From NCBI GenBank assembly GCA_964388575.1, contig CAYMAZ010000073.1, forward strand, positions 1 through 5,319: 5,319 nt of DNA, written 5' to 3'. The stretch is from CAYMAZ01 sp964388575. GTDB taxonomy: Bacteria; Bacteroidota; Bacteroidia; Bacteroidales; DTU049. The position numbers and the translations under genes were made by a program. Numbering within the stretch: position 1 is the first letter of the stretch; every line of letters begins with the position of its first letter. Under the pieces are notes generated by a model, which saw only the letters and a program-made list of their open reading frames with translations, did not search any database and had not been told where the DNA came from. Shown here in pieces: positions 1-4,857 of this stretch.

Positions 1-107
1 TCTAACAGCTTAGATGATTTTGAGTTGTGCTGTAAATTTTTGTCATGTACTTAGTATTTTTAATAACACCTGATTTACCCTGCTGAGTAGTAACAAGCAT
101 TCAATTG

Positions 108-125
108 CAATAAAAAATTTTATTG
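108..125. repeat. AT-rich perfect inverted repeat
   Basis: CAATAAAA and TTTTATTG are exact reverse complements separated by two bases, giving a stem of about seven pairs with a four-base loop. The plus side is followed by a T-rich stretch (127-136), so it could act as a weak terminator for something reading rightward from beyond the window. In the minus direction no T-tract follows. All but the outermost pair are A-T, so a chance origin in AT-rich DNA is quite possible. Confidence 0.3.
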
Positions 126-177
126 GGTTTTCTTTGTTAAGCCCGGGTACCCTGAGTATTTGTGACATATAAACTTC

Positions 178-206
178 ATTGCCATAAGATTTCATCTTAT
201 TGGAAT
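178..206. repeat. Imperfect 13-base inverted repeat (small hairpin)
   Basis: ATTGCCATAAGAT (178-190) and the reverse complement of 194-206 agree at 11 of 13 positions, including a perfect inner 7-base stem (ATAAGAT/ATCTTAT) around the loop TTC. It lies about 150 bases past the stop of the last minus-strand gene. No T-run follows on either strand, so it does not look like an intrinsic terminator. It may be a transcript 3'-end stabiliser, a protein site or part of the neighbouring repeat. Confidence 0.35.
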
Positions 207-219
207 CGCTTCAGGAAAA

Positions 220-281
220 GCACAAAATACACAAAAACCGTACTTCGTAAAAACCTTGTGTCTTAGTGCCTTTGTGGCATA
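220..281. repeat. CTTTGTG-type interspersed palindromic repeat
   Basis: The right half contains three adjacent 8-base units fitting TTNGTGNC (255-262 with one mismatch, 263-270, 271-278). The left half (GCACAAAATACACAA, 220-234) is an imperfect reverse complement of 256-269, and a short inner palindrome with the loop CTTCG lies at 241-249, so the whole can fold as one long hairpin. From memory, intergenic stretches of the form 'CTTAGTGCCTTTGTGG', or the complementary 'CCACAAAGGCAC', recur many times in Bacteroidota genomes. That recollection, not a search, is the basis for calling it an interspersed repeat. It has no coding potential, and its function is unknown to me. Confidence 0.5.
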
Positions 282-358
282 AACATGAAAAAAACATGAT
301 CAGCCGGGATGATTTTTACCGGTATGTCAAATACAAATCCAACTCTGAAGAGCGGGTC

Positions 359-1009
359 CTATTTGATTTCTTTACGGGCAGACTCAACATTCTGCTTTTC
401 CCTGTTCACTCTTTCTTCAGAGCTGTTTACAATATTTTCAGCTTCCTGAATTTTTTCTCTGTTGAGTTCGTATTGTTTCTTTGTGATTTCTCCGGCTTTA
501 TATTTTTCTTCGTTGCTGGCTTTTGCATTTTCAACATTTTGTCTCATGCTGCTCACTCTTTCGCTCTGTTTGTTGAGCCTGAAATCAGCATCATCAAATT
601 TGCCTTTCGCTTTATTTTTTGCTTCCTCTGAACGCAACATTCCAAATTCACGTCCAGACATATCGCCTTTGTTCCTTCCATAGGCATGCCCTTTCCCTTT
701 GAAATCCTTATCCTTTCCGCTTCTATCAGCCTGTTGTGTTTGGTCCTGTGAGTTTGTTCCCACTGTCTGGTTCTCGCGTGGATTTTTTTCCCTTGAAGTT
801 GTTTGCTCCTGAGTTTGCGTCTGTATCTGAGGTTCTTTTTGAGTTCCCCTGTCTGTTTGAGCCTGTTGTTTGTTTGTAACGGTTTCGGTTTTCTGATCCT
901 GTTTGTTTTTTGATTGATTGCCCTGTCCTTTTCCTTGTCCCTGGGCCATGCTTAATGATATGTATACAAAAAACACCATGAGCAGTGAGATTGCTTTTTT
1001 TGTTTTCAT
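359..1009 (-). CDS. Secreted Q/K/T-rich protein with C-terminal coiled-coil hairpin
   Basis: I do not recognise a characterised family for this 216-residue protein. Residues 1-22 form a clear signal peptide: Lys-rich start, hydrophobic core around 7-20, and likely cleavage after SMA before Gln23. There is no lipobox, so a soluble periplasmic or secreted protein is expected. Residues 23-95 are low-complexity and probably disordered, rich in Gln, Thr, Lys, Asn and Gly. A Gly/Lys linker (about 98-119) follows, with the phrase NKGDMSGREFGMLRSEEAK (113-131). Residues about 120-216 are highly charged and helical-looking. Two parts of this tail match each other (150-162 and 199-211, ERV....QNVE.A), exactly 49 residues apart, and between them GEITKKQYE (173-181) looks like a helix turn, vaguely SHOCT-like. 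The ATG is supported by an AAAAGGAG box eight bases upstream. It sits 14 bases after the lipoprotein stop, so co-transcription with the envelope genes is likely. Confidence 0.8.
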   Translation of the reverse strand: MKTKKAISLLMVFFVYISLSMAQGQGKGQGNQSKNKQDQKTETVTNKQQAQTDRGTQKEPQIQTQTQEQTTSREKNPRENQTVGTNSQDQTQQADRSGKDKDFKGKGHAYGRNKGDMSGREFGMLRSEEAKNKAKGKFDDADFRLNKQSERVSSMRQNVENAKASNEEKYKAGEITKKQYELNREKIQEAENIVNSSEERVNREKQNVESARKEIK

Positions 1010-1017
1010 AATGTTGT

Positions 1018-1025
1018 CTCCTTTT
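1018..1025 (-). promoter_or_regulatory. Shine-Dalgarno site of the secreted coiled-coil gene
   Basis: On the minus strand AAAAGGAG ends eight bases before the ATG at 1009. It is the only strong Shine-Dalgarno-like sequence before any start in the window; the other genes have A/T-rich leaders, as is usual in Bacteroidota. It overlaps the stop codon of the upstream lipoprotein (1024-1026), which fits translation of a downstream cistron in a shared transcript. Confidence 0.6.
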
Positions 1026-1236
1026 AAATTTCTTTTAATAATTCTTCAACTTTCTGTTCTGAGTCATCTACTTCGGTTTCAATACCTTTCACAGACTCGT
1101 CGATGACTTCAATTTCTTCTTCAACAAAAGCAACTTCCTGTTCCGGCGTCATTTCATCTGTGTTTTCGGTTTTACCCTGGTTTCCGCAGGCACTCAAAAA
1201 CAGTGCCGCTGCAATGATTACAATGTACTTTTTCAT
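1024..1236 (-). CDS. Small acidic lipoprotein with a continuous heptad repeat (Lpp-like shape)
   Basis: This 70-residue protein has a signal peptide (residues 1-16) ending in the lipobox LSAC, so Cys17 should be lipidated and the mature protein membrane-anchored. The mature part has only 54 residues and is very acidic. After a short linker (18-34) the rest fits one amphipathic helix: V35, V38, I42, I45, V49, I52, V56, S59, V63, L66 and I70 alternate 3-4-3-4 without a break, and only Ser59 is polar. This is the shape of Braun-type lipoproteins (lipid anchor plus oligomeric coiled coil), but I see no sequence identity with Lpp, and the C terminus is Ile, not the Lys that Lpp links to peptidoglycan. 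The gene starts 17 bases after the M23 stop and ends 14 bases before the next start, so it sits mid-operon. No strong Shine-Dalgarno is visible. Whether it faces the inner or outer membrane is unknown. Confidence 0.8.
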   Translation of the reverse strand: MKKYIVIIAAALFLSACGNQGKTENTDEMTPEQEVAFVEEEIEVIDESVKGIETEVDDSEQKVEELLKEI

Positions 1237-1253
1237 AATGTATTGTTTTAAGG

Positions 1254-2204
1254 TTAAGACATATTTTGATTCTGAATTGATGCTTTTTCCATATAATCAA
1301 ATAATTCTTCCGGAGAAACACTCAGGAAGAAGTAATTGACAGGATTCTGTGGTTTGCCGTTTTTCCTGACTTCATAATGCAAATGTGGTCCCGACGCAAT
1401 CCCGCTTCTGCCGACAAAACCAATCACTTGACCTCTTTCAACCCTGTTGCCGGGTTTCACTTCAGACTTGAGTAGAGATGCATACACGGTGACATATCCG
1501 AATCCGTGATCAATAGCAACGATATTGCCAAGACCATCGAGATCAGTCGGCGGCCTGACCACAACCCCTGCCCCTGTTGCCATCACAGGGGTTCCCTGGC
1601 GCGCTGCAAGATCTATCCCGTTATGTTGTCTCAGAGTCTTAAAAATTGGATGTATTCTCATTCCAAAGCCTGATACAAGCACAAACTCTTCTTTTTCAAG
1701 CGGAAGAATGGCCGGAACACTTTCCATAAACATTTTCTTGGAGTAGGCAACTTCGAGCAACAGTCTGATCTTGTATACAAGCTGATTTGAACTGACAGCT
1801 GCCTGGTTAATTTTTCCGGAAGTGACAGTCAGGAGTTCCCTGAAATCAAAATCCGGAGAGTAGAGAGACATTTCCCTTGTTAATGATTCCAACTGTTCAA
1901 GTTCTGTATCAAATGTCAGTTTCTGAATTTCCTTTTCCTTTTCCAGGAGCTTTTCATACATTGCAATAGATTCTTCCAGTTTGATGTTCAATTCGTTGTA
2001 GTTCCTTTCAAGTACCAAAAGATCATGACGAAGTTTACGCTCATGAGGTGTCGGATAAATATAGGCAGCAATCAGAATAAAAACAAACCCGAATCCAATG
2101 CCTGAAAGCAGGATCCAGATAATATTCTTCTTTTTGAAACGTGATTCTTCTCCAACACGCTCATAAACAAGAGTTTCGGGATTGAGTTTGTAGTTAGATG
2201 ACAT
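1254..2204 (-). CDS. Membrane-anchored M23/LytM-domain protein, probably with impaired active site
   Basis: At 316 residues this matches the common Bacteroidota layout: a short cytoplasmic N-terminus (1-26), one TM segment (about 27-49), a periplasmic coiled coil (about 55-112), a linker, and a LytM/M23 domain (about 174-292). M23 peptidases are zinc enzymes that cut peptidoglycan cross-bridges. The expected zinc ligands are present: His194 and Asp198 in HNGID, and His276 in HLHYE. Catalytic His274 is also present, and the SGFGMRIHP strand (178-186) is typical. The second catalytic histidine, normally in YAHL or YGHL (His260 of S. aureus LytM), is Ser243 here in YASL, so hydrolysis may be lost or altered. 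EnvC and NlpD are known LytM proteins with degenerate sites that act as amidase activators, so a regulatory or scaffold role is a reasonable inference. The gene starts four bases after a TAATTTTG element and leads the lipoprotein and coiled-coil genes, which suggests an envelope operon. Confidence 0.9.
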   Translation of the reverse strand: MSSNYKLNPETLVYERVGEESRFKKKNIIWILLSGIGFGFVFILIAAYIYPTPHERKLRHDLLVLERNYNELNIKLEESIAMYEKLLEKEKEIQKLTFDTELEQLESLTREMSLYSPDFDFRELLTVTSGKINQAAVSSNQLVYKIRLLLEVAYSKKMFMESVPAILPLEKEEFVLVSGFGMRIHPIFKTLRQHNGIDLAARQGTPVMATGAGVVVRPPTDLDGLGNIVAIDHGFGYVTVYASLLKSEVKPGNRVERGQVIGFVGRSGIASGPHLHYEVRKNGKPQNPVNYFFLSVSPEELFDYMEKASIQNQNMS

Positions 2205-2208
2205 CTAA

Positions 2209-2216
2209 CAAAATTA
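2209..2216 (-). promoter_or_regulatory. Putative -7 promoter element of the M23 gene
   Basis: TAATTTTG on the minus strand matches the Bacteroidota -7 consensus TAnnTTTG. Only four bases (TTAG) separate it from the ATG at 2204, so a transcript from here would be leaderless or nearly so. No convincing TTTG -33 box lies at the usual 19-21 base spacing. The surroundings are very AT-rich, so a chance match is possible. Confidence 0.4.
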
Positions 2217-2230
2217 CAAAAATTCTTATT

Positions 2231-2263
2231 AAAAAAAATCGTTCAACAATTTAAAAGAAATTG
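2231..2263 (-). terminator. Weak candidate terminator after the histidine kinase
   Basis: On the minus strand CAATTT (2263-2258) and AAATTG (2252-2247) form a six-base perfect inverted repeat with a five-base loop, about 15 bases past the kinase stop. Eight T follow at 2238-2231. The stem is AT-rich and eight bases separate it from the T-run, so it is far from a classical intrinsic terminator. If it works at all, it would partly insulate the envelope genes from the kinase transcript. Confidence 0.25.
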
Positions 2264-2277
2264 CGTGATACAAAAGT

Positions 2278-3807
2278 TTAACTGCCTGTTTTGAGAACAA
2301 TTCTGAACGTTGTGCCTTTTCCTGCAACACTGTGTTTAACAAAAATCCTTCCCCGATGATAATTTTCAATGATGCGTTTTGCGAGAGTCAGCCCGAGGCC
2401 CCATCCTCTTGATTTTGTTGTAAATCCGGGTTTAAATACAAGTTTTTGTTTTGATTTCGGGATTCCTTTTCCTGTGTCACAGATATCGATGTACACAAGT
2501 TCTTTTTCTGCTGATTTTTCAATATGAACAGTCAGTTCTCCTTCTGCTTCCATGGCATCGATTGAATTCTTCATCAGGTTTTCAACAACCCAGCCAAAAA
2601 GATTGCTGTTGACAGGAGCTTTGATATTCCTGTCTCCGGTAAGGTGAAACTGAATTTTTTTGGAGGAGCGAATCTTCATGTAATTAACAGAATCCTCCAA
2701 AAGGGCAAACACATTCTGAACTTCCAGTTCGGGTAAAGAGCCGATTTTGGAAAACCGTTCTGCAATGTTTTCAAGTCGGACAACATCATTTGAAATCTCA
2801 TTAATAATCGGATTATTGTCTCCCTGTTCATGCATCAGCTGAATCCATGCCATTAATGATGAAAGCGGCGTGCCAAGCTGATGAGCTGTTTCCTTAGCCA
2901 TACCCACCCAAACCTGATTCTGTTCCGAGCGTCTGGAAATGCTGAATAAAATGTAGGCAATCAACAGAAAAACGCCAATAATCATAAACTGTATGTATGG
3001 ATAATATCTGAGCTGTGTCAGGAGATATGAATCCTGATAATAGATATATTTCTTACCCAGATCATGAAGTTCAATCACAATGGGCTTGTTGCCGGCTTCC
3101 ATCGTTCTGATGGTTTGTCTGACCCAATCCATGTCTGCAACAAGAACAGTATCAACATTTCCGTGAGCAAACACAATGGATTGTGCCGAATCTGTAATGA
3201 TGACCGGAACACCGGGATTATTGGTGACAATTTCAGAAAAAAAAGAATCAATAAGATCCTGAAGGACTATTCTCAGTTCTGAAAACAAAATGGATTCTTT
3301 GTAATACAAAAGATTTCGGATTTTGCCACCCTGAAAATCATACACTTCTATGGGTTCATTCACTGAAAATTCATCAAGCAATTGACCATCAAGAACTTTA
3401 ATGGTGTCGGTAGTGAAGTTCACATTTGAGGTCGTAATGATTTCTCTGTCATAATTCGTCAGAACAACAGGAATGTTCGTGTTGCCCTGAATAATTTTAC
3501 TGTAAAATGTGAGGTCTTCATTCAGATCAGCTTCGATCATTCTTTTCATAGCTTCAGCCCACAACTCAACTCTTTTCCTTTCCTCATCTTCAATTTTCCT
3601 GAAGAAATCATTCGTATAGTTGACAAGAGCAGCTTTTCGCTGTATCGCATCGGCCCAGATTGCCACATTGCTGCGCTCATCAGCAGCGATTTTTCTGACA
3701 ATGGAGTTGGTATATATCAGTGAAGCAATTACAATGAGCGTTCCTCCGAGAAAGAGCAACCATTTCCATAAAACTTTCTGCCTGTAAATATTATATCTGC
3801 CGGCCAT
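2278..3807 (-). CDS. Membrane sensor histidine kinase with duplicated extracytoplasmic region
   Basis: This 509-residue protein would autophosphorylate on His309 and pass the phosphate to a response regulator not encoded here. Order: TM1 (about 14-34), periplasmic region (35-268), TM2 (about 269-291), then the kinase core. The core has the H-box GMAKETAHQLGTP (302-314), N-box NLMKNSIDAM (410-419), G1 box DTGKGIP (444-450), F-like box FKPGFTT (458-464) and G2 box GWGLGL (468-473), so it looks active. There is no PAS, HAMP or receiver domain. The periplasmic part contains two duplications: a 21-residue RKI..DER..V..WA.A segment (38-58 and 70-90) and a module of about 88 residues (93-180 and 181-268). 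I chose the ATG at 3807. A TTG at 3816 is in frame but lies inside a TAACTTTG promoter-like element, and it would add only MHI. The start is 11 bases after the ppk2 stop, so read-through is possible too. The ligand is unknown. Confidence 0.92.
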   Translation of the reverse strand: MAGRYNIYRQKVLWKWLLFLGGTLIVIASLIYTNSIVRKIAADERSNVAIWADAIQRKAALVNYTNDFFRKIEDEERKRVELWAEAMKRMIEADLNEDLTFYSKIIQGNTNIPVVLTNYDREIITTSNVNFTTDTIKVLDGQLLDEFSVNEPIEVYDFQGGKIRNLLYYKESILFSELRIVLQDLIDSFFSEIVTNNPGVPVIITDSAQSIVFAHGNVDTVLVADMDWVRQTIRTMEAGNKPIVIELHDLGKKYIYYQDSYLLTQLRYYPYIQFMIIGVFLLIAYILFSISRRSEQNQVWVGMAKETAHQLGTPLSSLMAWIQLMHEQGDNNPIINEISNDVVRLENIAERFSKIGSLPELEVQNVFALLEDSVNYMKIRSSKKIQFHLTGDRNIKAPVNSNLFGWVVENLMKNSIDAMEAEGELTVHIEKSAEKELVYIDICDTGKGIPKSKQKLVFKPGFTTKSRGWGLGLTLAKRIIENYHRGRIFVKHSVAGKGTTFRIVLKTGS

Positions 3808-3813
3808 AATGTG

Positions 3814-3821
3814 CAAAGTTA
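3814..3821 (-). promoter_or_regulatory. Putative -7 promoter element of the histidine kinase
   Basis: TAACTTTG on the minus strand is an exact TAnnTTTG match; its first three bases are the ppk2 stop codon. Six bases (CACATT) separate it from the kinase ATG at 3807, so the transcript would have almost no leader. The 10-mer TAACTTTGCA recurs exactly before the EF-G gene (4772-4781). No clear -33 TTTG box is present at the usual distance. Confidence 0.45.
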
Positions 3822-4679
3822 TTCATTTTCAAGACGGGATCTTGCATCCTGAAGTAAATGTTTCATTTTGTCACTTACAACTGGAAATGACAGGTTCAGT
3901 TCTTCAAGCTTAGATACAAGAATCCTGCTTACTGCAAGCCTTGAAAACCATTTATGATCCGAAGGGATCACATACCAGGGTGTGTGATGTGTGGATGTAT
4001 GGATCAACATCTGTTCATACGCAAACATATATTTATCCCAGTACTGTCGTTCCTCAATATCATTGATGCTGAATTTCCAGTTTTTTTCCTCTTCGTCAAT
4101 CCGTTTAAGAAAGCGTTTCTTCTGTTCATTTTCAGAAATATTCAGAAACAGTTTGACAACAACAAATCCGTTCTCAGACATATACTTTTCGAAATTGTTG
4201 CATTGACGGTATCTTTCATCCCAAAATGCTTCTGAATTCAAATGTGTGAGGGGGAGTTTCTGACCGGCAAGAAATTCAGGATGCACCCTGACCACAAGGA
4301 CTTCTTCATAATATGACCGGTTGAAAATTGCAATGTTTCCGCGTTCAGGAAGATATTTCATGCATCTCCACATGTAATCGTGATCAAGCTCTTCGCCGGA
4401 TGGTGTTTTAAAACTTCGAACCTGACACCCCTGCGGATTAACAGCAGACATCACGTGTTTTATAATCCCGTCTTTGCCTGCAGCATCCATCGCCTGCAAA
4501 ACAATCAACATACCATGTTTGTCTGCTGCATAGAGTTTCTCCTGCAATTCAGCAAGATGTCGTACATTGGCTTTCAAATCCTTTTCGGCTTGCTTTTTAC
4601 CTTCATAATCTGCTGAAAATGCCGGTTGAAAATCCGTCAGCTTGTTGTGTTCCCCAAATATAAATTGTTGAATATTCAT
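3819..4679 (-). CDS. ppk2: Polyphosphate kinase 2 family, class III-like (polyphosphate:nucleotide phosphotransferase)
   Basis: This 286-residue cytoplasmic enzyme belongs to the PPK2 family, which moves phosphate between polyphosphate and nucleotides and mostly works in the direction of nucleotide synthesis. The Walker A region LQAMDAAGKDGIIKHV (61-76) has the family's DAAGKDG loop. The Walker B region IAIFNRSYYEEVLVVRVHP (116-134) carries the family NRSYYE motif. The lid region (about 187-204, KKRF...WKFS) and the PWYVIP segment (234-239) are typical. The sequence resembles from memory the class III enzyme of Meiothermus ruber (LVVLQAMD.GGKDG, NP.G..V.SF..P, WYVIP), a class that phosphorylates both NMPs and NDPs, so class III is my inference. 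The length is normal for a single-domain PPK2. I start at the ATG at 4679 (MNIQQF). In-frame TTG (4706) and ATG (4703) codons lie in or at the edge of a TAAGTTTG promoter-like element. It diverges from EF-G and precedes the sensor kinase by 11 bases. Confidence 0.93.
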   Translation of the reverse strand: MNIQQFIFGEHNKLTDFQPAFSADYEGKKQAEKDLKANVRHLAELQEKLYAADKHGMLIVLQAMDAAGKDGIIKHVMSAVNPQGCQVRSFKTPSGEELDHDYMWRCMKYLPERGNIAIFNRSYYEEVLVVRVHPEFLAGQKLPLTHLNSEAFWDERYRQCNNFEKYMSENGFVVVKLFLNISENEQKKRFLKRIDEEEKNWKFSINDIEERQYWDKYMFAYEQMLIHTSTHHTPWYVIPSDHKWFSRLAVSRILVSKLEELNLSFPVVSDKMKHLLQDARSRLENE

Positions 4680-4703
4680 TGAATTTCTTTTTAAATGAAA
4701 CAT

Positions 4704-4711
4704 CAAACTTA
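4704..4711 (-). promoter_or_regulatory. Putative -7 promoter element of ppk2
   Basis: TAAGTTTG on the minus strand matches TAnnTTTG. Twenty-four bases separate it from the ATG at 4679, leaving a short A-rich leader (AAAAAGAAA), which is common in Bacteroidota. Its position argues against the in-frame TTG (4706) as the start. The nearest upstream TTG (4740-4738) is 26 bases away, too far for a standard -33 box. Confidence 0.45.
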
Positions 4712-4771
4712 CAAAAATATTTTAATGTAATTTCCTTCAATGGATTATACTTCTCATATCGTAATTTTTAC

Positions 4772-4779
4772 TAACTTTG
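4772..4779 (+). promoter_or_regulatory. Putative -7 promoter element of the EF-G gene
   Basis: TAACTTTG matches TAnnTTTG and is followed by CA, giving the same 10-mer seen before the histidine kinase. It leaves a leader of roughly 70 bases before the ATG at 4858. No TTTG -33 box is visible at the expected spacing, and no Shine-Dalgarno precedes the ATG. Together with the ppk2 element it makes 4704-4779 a divergent promoter region. Confidence 0.45.
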
Positions 4780-4857
4780 CAAACTTATTTTCAAATGATT
4801 TATTGTTATCCTATAGTCTGAATATCAAAACTTTATAAAACCACAGTATATAATTTT

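Larger units (their letters stand above)
1..358. other. Intergenic region without a convincing gene
   Basis: No reading frame here has a believable start, length and composition together. The region lies downstream of the minus-strand envelope genes, so it should contain their transcript end, but no GC-rich hairpin followed by a clean T-tract is visible. It holds an AT-rich inverted repeat (108-125), a short GC-rich palindromic patch (142-152), an imperfect 13-base inverted repeat (178-206) and a CTTTGTG-type palindromic repeat (220-281). On the minus strand CCGG occurs twice (319-322 and 304-307), followed by a run of seven T near 287-293, which might serve as a poor terminator. A 17-codon plus-strand frame enters from the left edge and stops at 52-54; it is too short to call a gene end. 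Confidence 0.6.

Noticed and set aside
2..100. A 32-codon minus-strand frame starting with ATG at 100 and ending TAG at 4-2
   Set aside because: It has no promoter or ribosome site, is preceded directly by an in-frame stop, and the product is not recognisable. It could be a gene remnant, but nothing supports that.
142..151. CCCGGGTACC, identical to ten bases of the SmaI/KpnI part of common cloning-vector polylinkers (reverse strand)
   Set aside because: The flanking bases do not continue the polylinker on either side, so vector contamination is unlikely; overlapping palindromes explain it.
281..299. Eight-base direct repeat AAACATGA (281-288 and 292-299)
   Set aside because: It is short, A-rich, and not flanking any element; expected by chance in this composition.
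266..631. Plus-strand open frame of 121 codons, hydrophobic and Phe-rich
   Set aside because: It is the complement of the charged, signal-bearing minus-strand gene at 359-1009. Its composition is what antisense of Lys/Glu-rich codons gives, and it begins inside the repeat.
3808..3816. TTG at 3816 as an upstream start for the histidine kinase
   Set aside because: It would add only Met-His-Ile and lies inside the TAACTTTG element; the ATG at 3807 is simpler.
2278..4679. A polyphosphate-signalling two-component system formed by ppk2 and the kinase
   Set aside because: Adjacency is the only support. There is no response regulator, and the kinase has its own promoter-like element, so the link is not claimed.
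4680..4706. TTG (4706) or ATG (4703) as upstream starts of ppk2
   Set aside because: They lie in or next to the TAAGTTTG promoter-like element and add a nine- or eight-residue extension with no family match; MNIQQF at 4679 fits better.
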